A stretch of 6,245 bases of DNA, taken from contig JAITJK010000275.1 in the NCBI GenBank assembly GCA_031278935.1, positions 1-6,245 of the forward strand. The letters are read 5' to 3'. The DNA comes from Spirochaetaceae bacterium (GTDB taxonomy: Bacteria; Spirochaetota; Spirochaetia; Treponematales; Breznakiellaceae). The position numbers were made by a program, and so were the translations under genes. This document shows, one piece after another, positions 1 through 5,371 of this stretch; position 1 is the stretch's first letter; every line of letters starts with the position of its first letter. Under the pieces are notes generated by a model that saw only the letters and a program-made list of their open reading frames with translations, did not search any database and had not been told where the DNA came from.

Positions 1-1
1 G

Positions 2-367
2 GATTCTACCCGGGGGATCAAGCTCCGCATCACGGAGGTGCAAACCGCATCCTCGGCCTTAATCGACGAAGCCATGAACGGATCTCAGAAGATCGAAGCG
101 GGGTATGAGCACATGAGCGACCAAAAGGCGGTGTTTGAGGCGATTGTGGAAACGGCCCAGAACGTGGCGACCCGTTCGGCCCAGATTTCCAACTTGAGTA
201 AACAGCAGGAATACGCCTCGGCGCAAGTTTTCGACGGCCTCAAGGAAATATCCGCAGGGGTAGAGCAATTTGTGGGGGCCACGGCGTCCACATCGAAGAT
301 AGCGGACACGCTAAACGCCATGTCCAGGGGCTTACAAAAGGCCATCGAGAAATACCGTACCAGCTAG
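2..367 (+). CDS. Methyl-accepting chemotaxis protein, C-terminal end (partial)
   Basis: The frame is open from the left edge to a TAG at 365-367, giving 121 visible residues, so the true start lies outside the window. The residues are almost entirely helical, with A/S/T/E/Q-rich heptads, and include segments such as GSQKIEAGYEHMSDQ and EISAGVEQFVGATAST. This fits the descending helix of the cytoplasmic signalling coiled coil of a chemotaxis receptor, the part that returns from the CheA/CheW-binding tip towards the membrane and carries methylation sites. The highly conserved tip is not visible and must lie upstream. The protein ends in EKYRTS, without the NWETF-type CheR/CheB tether. A GTG at 38 is internal and should not be taken as a start. 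The receptor's ligand cannot be told from this part. The family call is fairly secure; a non-chemotactic coiled-coil signalling protein is the alternative. Confidence 0.8.
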   Translation, partial: DSTRGIKLRITEVQTASSALIDEAMNGSQKIEAGYEHMSDQKAVFEAIVETAQNVATRSAQISNLSKQQEYASAQVFDGLKEISAGVEQFVGATASTSKIADTLNAMSRGLQKAIEKYRTS

Positions 368-408
368 GCAGCCAGCCGCTTTATATGGCGCAACTGGCCG
401 CGTGATTA

Positions 409-425
409 GGGGGCGAGGCGCCCCC
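409..425 (+). terminator. GC-rich hairpin downstream of the chemotaxis gene (possible terminator)
   Basis: A perfect 7-bp inverted repeat, GGGGGCG / CGCCCCC with a 3-nt AGG loop, lies 42 bp after the stop codon of the chemotaxis gene. It is not followed by a T-run, so it is not a canonical intrinsic terminator. It could end transcription with Rho or simply protect the 3' end. Since the next gene converges from the minus strand, a transcription stop here would make sense. Confidence 0.35.
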
Positions 426-458
426 GCTACCAGGGCTTGCAGCTTTGGAACCAAGACC

Positions 459-520
459 GTCATTACAAGGAGGGGGCTACTGGTCATTGCGAGCATGGCT
501 TGCCTTGATTGCTTCGCTTC
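459..520. repeat. Degenerate GTCATTGCGAG / GATTGCTTCGC intergenic repeat
   Basis: GTCATTGCGAG at 483-493 and GATTGCTTCGCTTC at 507-520 match the two conserved parts of the widespread bacterial intergenic element whose arms read GTCATTGCGAG...GAAGCAATC. A weaker second copy of the first part, GTCATTACAAGGAG, lies at 459-472. The full palindromic structure is not intact, so this appears to be a relic. It sits between the convergent chemotaxis and lipoprotein genes, a typical location for such elements. The remainder of 368-533 shows no gene. Confidence 0.5.
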
Positions 521-533
521 TTGCCCCCAGCCC

Positions 534-1313
534 CTATTCCCTCAGGGGAAAAGGAATCCACATCCAGGCGGCTTCGGTACAAAGGAGCATCCCTTTCGGG
601 GAAAAATACCGCTCCTCTTTCCCAAAAAACAAAAGCTCAATCTCCTTCCCCGGCGGGAGATCCACCGGTTCCGCAAAAGGCGAACTGCCGATCCACGGTC
701 CTGGGCGGTCTACCGTAAGGCGCAAGGTTGTCTGGGGCCGGGCTACAATACGCCGCCGGTCGAAGCCGCTTTGCACCGTCTTCTGGCACACCTGCCCCCA
801 ATCTACGGACCATAAATCCTGCCGCACCGCTTCAGAAAGGCTCTCCCCAGCCAGAAGTTCCCGAAACCGGGGCCAGTTAAAGTAATGCGGCAGCCGGGAC
901 GACGACTCCCCGGCCTGGGCCGCCAATTCCCGGTACACCACTGCCTGGACACCCCCGGTCCAGCTCAAGCGGATGCGCGTTCCCTCCACGTCCCAGGGAA
1001 ATAAGCCGCCGCAAGGCCGCACCATATCTGGCCCAATGCCATGTTCCGGCCAATAGGGATAGGCCAGCACCGGCGTGGTCCAGGGGGCTAAGACCCGAAT
1101 CCGCAACCCGGTTTCCGCCGTGTCCCACCGCCCGTCCGGGCCTATCCACATAAGCCGCCAATGGGCCTTCCCCAGCGCCGCCTGCCATGCCGCAGGCAGC
1201 GCCGGGACTTCCACCACATATTCCGGCGCAAAAAGCTCAGTCTCACAAGCCCCCAGAAACAAGCACAGCGAACAAAAGGTCATAGGCAAAGAAAACCGTC
1301 CGGTACGTTCCAT
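534..1313 (-). CDS. Tryptophan-rich lipoprotein of unknown function
   Basis: The predicted protein has 259 residues. Its N-terminus has a short arginine-containing segment, a hydrophobic stretch (residues 9-20) and a lipobox LGAC ending at Cys23, so it should be exported, lipid-modified on Cys23 and anchored to a membrane. The mature part has no transmembrane segment and is rich in tryptophan (about 14) and in short strand-like stretches, which suggests a beta-rich fold. I recognise no catalytic motif or family. The ATG at 1313 is chosen because it provides the charged n-region; an AAGG lies 3 nt upstream, which is close. The alternative Met11 would leave an unusually short signal. The gene starts 33 bp after the pyrB stop on the same strand, so the two are probably cotranscribed. 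No pyrimidine-related role can be read from the sequence. Confidence 0.75.
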   Translation of the reverse strand: MERTGRFSLPMTFCSLCLFLGACETELFAPEYVVEVPALPAAWQAALGKAHWRLMWIGPDGRWDTAETGLRIRVLAPWTTPVLAYPYWPEHGIGPDMVRPCGGLFPWDVEGTRIRLSWTGGVQAVVYRELAAQAGESSSRLPHYFNWPRFRELLAGESLSEAVRQDLWSVDWGQVCQKTVQSGFDRRRIVARPQTTLRLTVDRPGPWIGSSPFAEPVDLPPGKEIELLFFGKEERYFSPKGMLLCTEAAWMWIPFPLRE

Positions 1314-1346
1314 ATACCTTACTACGGCGCGGAGCTTGGGCTTGCT

Positions 1347-2270
1347 TCAATACTTACCCAACATAGCGGCCAATAAGGCCATGCGGACGTACATCCCGTA
1401 CTTTGCTTGCTTAAAATAACTCGCCCGGGGGTCCTGGTCCAGTTCCGGGGCTATCTCGTTCACCCGCGGCAGGGGATGCAGGATGATAAGATCCTCCCTG
1501 GCGCGGCGCATCTTTTCCCGGTTCAGGATATAGCTGTCTTTCAGGCGGATATAATCTTCCTCATTAAAAAACCGCTCCCGTTGTACCCGGGTCATGTACA
1601 ATACATTTAGCTGGGCAATCACCTGCTCCAGACTGTGGGTCTCCTGATAGGGTACGCCGCGCTTCTTGAGGATCCCTTCAGTGATATAGCTGGGCGCCCC
1701 AAGTTCCTGGGGGGAGATGAAGATCATGGTAATGTCGGGATACCGGGACAGGGCCTTAGCCAAGGAATGTACGGTCCGGCCAAACTTCAGGTCTCCGCAG
1801 AATCCTATGGTAAGCTGCTCGATGGACCCCTTGAGCTCGCGGATGGTGAGAAGATCCGTCAAGGTCTGGGTGGGATGGTGATGGCCTCCGTCCCCGGCGT
1901 TGATGGTCGGTACGTTTGCGTACCGGGATGCCAGCAGCGCGGCTCCTTCTTTGGGATTCCGCATGACAATAATGTCCGCATAACAAGAAACCGTCCGTAT
2001 AGTATCCGCTAGGTTTTCCCCTTTAGAGGCGGAACTCGAATTGGGCTCGGAAAAGCCCAGACAAGACCCGCCCAGACGGAGCATGGCCGATTCGAAACTG
2101 AGGCGGGTGCGGGTACTGGGCTCAAAGAAAAGGGTAGCCAAAATATTTCCCCGGCAAGACTCTCGTAGGTACCCCTGGTCTTGTTCGATCCGCTGGGCCA
2201 AATCAAAAAGCCGCTCCATCTCGTCCACGGTAAAATCCCCGGGCTCTACGAGATGCCGTTTGGTAAACAT
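1347..2270 (-). CDS. pyrB: Aspartate carbamoyltransferase catalytic subunit
   Basis: PyrB condenses carbamoyl phosphate with L-aspartate to form N-carbamoyl-aspartate, the committed step of pyrimidine synthesis in the cytoplasm. The 307-residue length matches the roughly 310 usual for catalytic chains. Visible motifs are FFEPSTRTRLSFE at 48-60 (carbamoyl-phosphate site, S52-T53-R54-T55), the mobile-loop pair S80 / K83 in SSSASKGE, HPTQ at 132-135, RVQRER at 228-233 (aspartate binding) and HPLPR at 265-269. The usual polar residues before HPTQ are replaced by GDGGHH. The start at 2270 is fixed by an AAGGAGG 5 nt upstream; the frame stays open upstream to a TTG at 2381, but that stretch would encode the leader hairpins. 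No pyrI regulatory-chain gene is next to it; a lipoprotein gene follows instead. Expression is probably controlled by the terminator in the leader. Confidence 0.97.
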   Translation of the reverse strand: MFTKRHLVEPGDFTVDEMERLFDLAQRIEQDQGYLRESCRGNILATLFFEPSTRTRLSFESAMLRLGGSCLGFSEPNSSSASKGENLADTIRTVSCYADIIVMRNPKEGAALLASRYANVPTINAGDGGHHHPTQTLTDLLTIRELKGSIEQLTIGFCGDLKFGRTVHSLAKALSRYPDITMIFISPQELGAPSYITEGILKKRGVPYQETHSLEQVIAQLNVLYMTRVQRERFFNEEDYIRLKDSYILNREKMRRAREDLIILHPLPRVNEIAPELDQDPRASYFKQAKYGMYVRMALLAAMLGKY

Positions 2271-2275
2271 GGAAA

Positions 2276-2282
2276 CCTCCTT
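2276..2282 (-). promoter_or_regulatory. pyrB Shine-Dalgarno sequence
   Basis: AAGGAGG on the minus strand lies 5 nt before the ATG at 2270 and is close to the full anti-SD complement. It decides the pyrB start in favour of MFTKRH over the in-frame upstream extension. It lies only 2 nt after the U-tract of the leader terminator, so termination would remove the site from the transcript together with pyrB. Confidence 0.9.
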
Positions 2283-2284
2283 GC

Positions 2285-2310
2285 AAAAAAAACCGCCCTT
2301 TCCGGCGGTT
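2285..2310 (-). terminator. Intrinsic terminator in the pyrB leader (putative attenuator)
   Basis: On the minus strand AACCGCC (2310-2304) pairs perfectly with GGCGGTT (2297-2291) around a 6-nt GGAAAG loop, and the stem runs directly into a T-tract (8 Ts counting the two in the stem). This is a textbook Rho-independent terminator, yet it stands before pyrB rather than after a gene, with its T-tract ending 2 nt before the pyrB SD. No other minus-strand gene reads into it, so its natural role is conditional termination before pyrB. A leader frame with ATG at 2327, 19 codons long and in frame with pyrB, reads through the hairpin. It lacks a clear SD. Attenuation of pyr genes is known in other bacteria (pyrBI leader translation in E. 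coli, PyrR in Bacillus); which mechanism applies here is not shown. Confidence 0.8.
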
Positions 2311-2364
2311 CCTACAATACGGATCATAACAATAAGGTGGAGAGTTCTTTTCGCTGATAGCCTC

Positions 2365-2405
2365 TGCACCGGAAGGTGCAAAAGCCCATACGCCTGTATG
2401 TGGCT
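2365..2405 (-). promoter_or_regulatory. Two leader hairpins upstream of the pyrB terminator
   Basis: Read on the minus strand, the first hairpin (2405-2383) pairs AGCC and CATAC with GTATG and GGCT, with one bulged A and an AGGC loop; four Ts follow. The second (2380-2365) is a perfect TGCACC / GGTGCA stem with a UUCC tetraloop. Part of the second, CCTTCCGG, is complementary with one bulge to CCGGAAAGG in the terminator (2305-2297), so the two structures could exclude each other as antiterminator and terminator. Pairing is read by eye, without energy calculation. No convincing pyrB promoter was found upstream (2406-2500), so whether both hairpins are in the transcript is inferred. Confidence 0.45.
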
Positions 2406-2510
2406 GGTGTCTTTTTTTTCATGTTCTCTTTTTTACTGATACGGTCTGCTTACACGGATGACACGGCGCGAGGCCGCACCATGTTCCCCTTGCCTCGATT
2501 CTAGCCCCTT

Positions 2511-2644
2511 CCCTTCTCAAAAAACAAGCCCCCAGAGGGCAGTACGCCCCACCGGCAGCAGGAACGAAGGGGCCTGCGCCTTGCTCCCTCACCCCGCGCC
2601 TCCCTATACGTCTCCAGGACAGGTGGGCCTCCAGGACAGGTGGT
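2511..2644 (+). repeat. ~134-bp dispersed repeat, left copy
   Basis: This stretch matches the reverse complement of 5211-5348 over its whole length, at roughly 80 percent by eye, with exact blocks such as CCCTTCTCAAA, CAGAGGGCAGTACGCCCC and GGCAGCAGGAACGAAGGG. It contains a hairpin at 2554-2580 (GGC-A-GCAGG paired with CCTGC-GCC) and ends in two 17-bp tandem units at 2611-2627 and 2628-2644, unit CTCCAGGACAGGTGG plus two bases. No terminal inverted repeats, transposase or target-site duplication is visible. It fills most of the gap between the pyrB leader and tgt. Minus-strand and in-frame upstream open frames through it have no codon or homology support. Confidence 0.8.
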
Positions 2645-2652
2645 GGTATAAT
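2644..2652 (+). promoter_or_regulatory. Extended -10 promoter motif for tgt
   Basis: TGGTATAAT is a perfect TGnTATAAT extended -10 element immediately at the edge of the left repeat. The 17-bp-spaced position upstream reads TGGGCC, so there is no -35 box, which extended -10 promoters can do without. Transcription would begin near 2658-2660, only about 2-4 nt before the tgt ATG at 2662, making tgt nearly leaderless. If so, the AGGG at 2654-2657 would not be in the mRNA. The alternative is that the motif is fortuitous and a promoter lies further upstream. Confidence 0.5.
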
Positions 2653-2661
2653 GAGGGTATT

Positions 2662-3798
2662 ATGCAGGAACCTTTTTTTACCCGGTACCATCAGGAAACC
2701 TCCTGCCGGGCTAGGACCGGGCGCATGGCTTTACCCCACGGCACGGTTAACTGCCCGGCTTTCATGCCCGTGGGAACCAACGGCACGGTGAAAGCCCTCA
2801 CCCGGGAAGACCTTAGGGAGATAGGCTTCGAAATCATCCTCGCCAATACCTACCACCTCTACTTACGGCCCGGATCGGAGGTCCTAGCCGCCGCAGGAAG
2901 TCTCCACGCCTTTATGGGGTGGCCAGGGAATATTTTAACCGACTCAGGGGGCTACCAGGTCTTTTCCCTGGCCCCCTTTAGGAAGATTCGGGAGGAAGCC
3001 GTGCAGTTCCGTTCTCATATCGACGGTTCTTCCCATATCTTGAGCCCCGAAAAGGTAGTGGACCTACAGGCTTTGTTCAACAGCGATATACAGATGCAGC
3101 TCGACCTCTGCACCCCCTGGGGTACGCCCTACAAAAAGGCCCAGGAAAGCCTGCGGATTACCTCCCTTTGGCTGCAAAAGGCCAAACAGGCCTGGGACGC
3201 CCAGGTACAGGCGGGCTATCAGGGGAAGCTCTTTGCTATTGTGCAAGGGAATTTTTTCAAAGACTTGCGAGCACAAAGCCTTTCCGCAGTGCTGGACGCA
3301 GAAACACCGGGGATCGCCATAGGTGGGCTTTCTGTGGGGGAACCAGAAGCGGCCTTTCTTGAGTACCTCGCCTATACCGCTGAGGGGCTGCCAGAAGATA
3401 AACCCCGCTACGTTATGGGCATCGGCACACCCCGGTACATCCTTTCAGCCATTGAACAGGGGATCGATATCTTCGACTGCGTCCTCCCCACTCGCTCCGG
3501 CAGGATAGGCCATGTGTTTACCCGAAAGGGACCCCTGGTCCTGAAAAAAAGTGAAAACCGCCTAGACTTTTCGCCGATAGATGAAGCATGTGGCTGTAAA
3601 GTCTGCCAGACCTATAGCCGGGCCTATTTACGGCATCTTTTCAAAACCCAGGAGATCCTCTGCGCCATGTTGGCCAGTTATCATAACCTTTATTTTTTGC
3701 ACGAACTGGTACGAAACGCCCGTAAAGCCATTGAGGAAGACCGGTTTTTAGCCTTTAAGCGGGCCTTTTTAGCCTGTTATGATGGAGATACCCAGTGA
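2662..3798 (+). CDS. tgt: tRNA-guanine transglycosylase (queuine tRNA-ribosyltransferase)
   Basis: Tgt exchanges guanine-34 for preQ1 in the anticodon of GUN tRNAs (Asp, Asn, His, Tyr), the step that leads to queuosine. The protein has 378 residues, close to the usual 375-380. Visible family motifs are FMPVGTNGTVKALT at 34-47, ILANTYHLYLRPG at 59-71, TDSGGYQVFSL at 93-103 with catalytic D94, the preQ1-pocket GGLSVGE at 221-227, and FDCVLPTR at 271-278 with nucleophile D272. The zinc site is complete: C310, C312, C315 and H341. Residue 149 is Leu (DLC) where proteobacterial enzymes have Glu (DEC). The ATG at 2662 gives the family N-terminus; AGGG lies 4 nt upstream. The frame stays open back to 2458, but that part is repeat DNA. 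The stop overlaps the start of the HEAT-repeat gene. No other queuosine gene is in view. Confidence 0.97.
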   Translation: MQEPFFTRYHQETSCRARTGRMALPHGTVNCPAFMPVGTNGTVKALTREDLREIGFEIILANTYHLYLRPGSEVLAAAGSLHAFMGWPGNILTDSGGYQVFSLAPFRKIREEAVQFRSHIDGSSHILSPEKVVDLQALFNSDIQMQLDLCTPWGTPYKKAQESLRITSLWLQKAKQAWDAQVQAGYQGKLFAIVQGNFFKDLRAQSLSAVLDAETPGIAIGGLSVGEPEAAFLEYLAYTAEGLPEDKPRYVMGIGTPRYILSAIEQGIDIFDCVLPTRSGRIGHVFTRKGPLVLKKSENRLDFSPIDEACGCKVCQTYSRAYLRHLFKTQEILCAMLASYHNLYFLHELVRNARKAIEEDRFLAFKRAFLACYDGDTQ

Positions 3799-5198
3799 AA
3801 TACCCCCTTGCCACGGTTTTTTGGCGCTTGGTTTTTAGCTGTTTCTTGTTTGCCCCACTCTGTCTCGGCGCGGCGGAGAGCGTGGCGGTGCAAGACGAGA
3901 ATCAACAGCGGCTGGATACGATTCGCTACGGGACGGAATCGGAGATCGCCGCCTTAATCCAGACCTTGAAAAGTGAACGGACTGGTGGGATCCAGACGAA
4001 AAGTGATGAGGCCCTGGACGAAGCCCTGATTAGGGTAACTCAAAATACCCGAAACCAGCAGATCCTCTCCGGGGTCTTGGGCTTTTTCGCAGACCAAGAC
4101 AAGAAGGGCCTTGAAGAGCGGGCCATTAAGGCCATCGAAGAGCGAGATGAGGAGGCCCACGAGACGGTCCTCTCCGCCATTGAGTATCTAGGCCGGGTAA
4201 AATCCGCGAGCGCCCTTGCGCCGTTGAAGACCCTCCTCGAGGCGGAGGAGTCTTCCTTCATGGGAGCGGCGTTCCGGGCCTTAGGCCGGGTGGCTTCTGG
4301 GGGGAATGCCCAGGATAAAGACGACATTGCCGCGTATTTGGTGGATTTTTATACCCAGCGGACCCCTCCGGATCAAAGCCGCCGGGAAATCATCCAGGCT
4401 TTGGGGGAAACCGGTTCTAAGGCCGGGCTTTCCCTGTTAATTGAACTTGCTGGGGACAACCAGGAACGAGGAGCTCTGCGTATGGTTGCCCTGGAGGGCT
4501 TGTCCAAGATTGCCGATAGTTCCGGTCTTGACCCCATTCTTGAGGCCTTGTCCTCGACGGATCCCAATGTCCGGTCCACGGCAGTAGCGGCTTTAGGGCC
4601 TTTTTCCGGGCAAGCCGTAGACGAAGCGATCCTTGAGAGTTTTCGGGACGCCTATTATCGCACCCGTATTGGTGCGGCCAGTGCGGCGGGGACGCGCCAG
4701 TTAAGCGAAGCCATTCCTTACCTGCAATACCGGGCGGAACGGGACGAAGTGCCTGCGGTTCGGGACGAAGCCATCAAATCCTTAGGGGCCATAGGAAACG
4801 CTCAAGCCCTGGGGGTCTTGGAACGGCTTTTGGAGGACCCCAAGCAACCCATCCGTAGCCGCATCAAGGCCGCGACCATGCTCCTGGAAAGCGATCCCAG
4901 CTCCTACGCGGATAAGGTCATAGCTCAACTGGATGATGCGAAAAAGACCCATCAAACCGCCTTGTACAACGGCTTTTTGGGCGCCCTAGGGGAGGCCAAA
5001 ACCGGGAAGCTTGAAGACCTAGCCCGCCGGTTTCTGGATACCGGGGGGATCGTTGAGAAGTCCTATGCCTTGGACATGATCCTGCGTAATGAGCTTCGTT
5101 CTCTGGCCCCGGATGTACGTCCCTTGGCAACGGAGGAAAAAAATACCGGTCTTGCCCGAAAAGCCCAAAACATCCTAGACCACTTCGGCCTAAACTAA
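3795..5198 (+). CDS. Exported HEAT-repeat protein
   Basis: The predicted protein has 467 residues. Residues 1-25 form a signal peptide: a basic start, a hydrophobic core around 13-24, and probable cleavage after CLGA into AESVA. The Cys at 16 and 23 do not sit in a good lipobox, so a soluble periplasmic protein is favoured. From about residue 45 to the end it is a solenoid of two-helix HEAT units, clearest at 120-165, 195-240, 245-270 and 305-347 (for example VPAVRDEAIKSLGAIGN). HEAT solenoids usually act as binding scaffolds; no catalytic motif is visible and the partner is unknown. The GTG start at 3795 overlaps the tgt stop by 4 bp (GTGA) and has GGAG 7 nt upstream, so the two genes are probably translationally coupled. 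A functional link to tRNA modification is not evident. The stop is followed within 12 bp by the right repeat. Confidence 0.85.
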   Translation: MKYPLATVFWRLVFSCFLFAPLCLGAAESVAVQDENQQRLDTIRYGTESEIAALIQTLKSERTGGIQTKSDEALDEALIRVTQNTRNQQILSGVLGFFADQDKKGLEERAIKAIEERDEEAHETVLSAIEYLGRVKSASALAPLKTLLEAEESSFMGAAFRALGRVASGGNAQDKDDIAAYLVDFYTQRTPPDQSRREIIQALGETGSKAGLSLLIELAGDNQERGALRMVALEGLSKIADSSGLDPILEALSSTDPNVRSTAVAALGPFSGQAVDEAILESFRDAYYRTRIGAASAAGTRQLSEAIPYLQYRAERDEVPAVRDEAIKSLGAIGNAQALGVLERLLEDPKQPIRSRIKAATMLLESDPSSYADKVIAQLDDAKKTHQTALYNGFLGALGEAKTGKLEDLARRFLDTGGIVEKSYALDMILRNELRSLAPDVRPLATEEKNTGLARKAQNILDHFGLN

Positions 5199-5200
5199 CC

Positions 5201-5348
5201 CCACCTGTCGCCACCTACCGTGGAGGCCCACCTGCCGTGGAGGCGTATAGGGGGGCCGCAAGGTGAGGGGGCAAGGCAGCAGATCCCTTCGTTCCTGCTG
5301 CCAGCGGGGCGTACTGCCCTCTGGGGTAGGTCGGCGGTTTGAGAAGGG
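5201..5348 (-). repeat. ~138-bp dispersed repeat, right copy (inverted)
   Basis: Read on the minus strand, 5348-5211 aligns with the left copy at 2511-2644. It carries a perfect 8-bp stem GGCAGCAG / CTGCTGCC at 5275-5302 with a 12-nt loop, where the left copy has a related stem with a different 3' arm. It has two full 17-bp tandem units (5211-5227 and 5228-5244, on the + strand CCACCTRCCGTGGAGGC) and a partial third at 5201-5210. It lies 12 bp beyond the stop of the HEAT-repeat gene and just beyond the point where GH31 similarity ends. It could serve as a transcript 3' structure, but no T-tract follows. No coding function is supported. Confidence 0.8.
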
Positions 5349-5371
5349 TGGCGAGGGTCAGACCCCAGGTC

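Noticed and set aside
402..885. Plus-strand frames opposite the lipoprotein gene
   Set aside because: They are shadows of the lipoprotein frame plus intergenic DNA, with no SD, domain or signal. The minus frame has a lipobox and operon context.
2350..2372. PyrR-binding-like CAGAGGCT in the pyrB leader
   Set aside because: It resembles part of the Bacillus PyrR loop consensus, but the surrounding stem-loop does not fit, so the match is too short to claim.
2383..2420. Hairpin followed by a T8 run as a + strand terminator
   Set aside because: The T-run lies 6 nt beyond the stem and no + strand gene reads into it. The hairpin is better considered as part of the pyrB leader.
2458..2661. N-terminal extension of Tgt starting at 2458
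   Set aside because: The frame is open, but the extension lies in the repeat element, is Pro/Ser/Cys-rich and unlike any Tgt N-terminus. The ATG at 2662 gives the normal family length.
2419..2691. Minus-strand 90-residue frame across the repeat
   Set aside because: It has no SD or recognisable domain, overlaps the tgt start, and consists mostly of repeat DNA.
5201..5244. 17-bp tandem units as a CRISPR array
   Set aside because: The units are contiguous without spacers, number only two to three, and there are no cas genes.
5215..5371. Reading-through C-terminus of the first GH31 frame into the repeat
   Set aside because: After the frameshift at 5635-5640 this frame has no GH31 similarity; it is an out-of-frame tail ending in repeat DNA.
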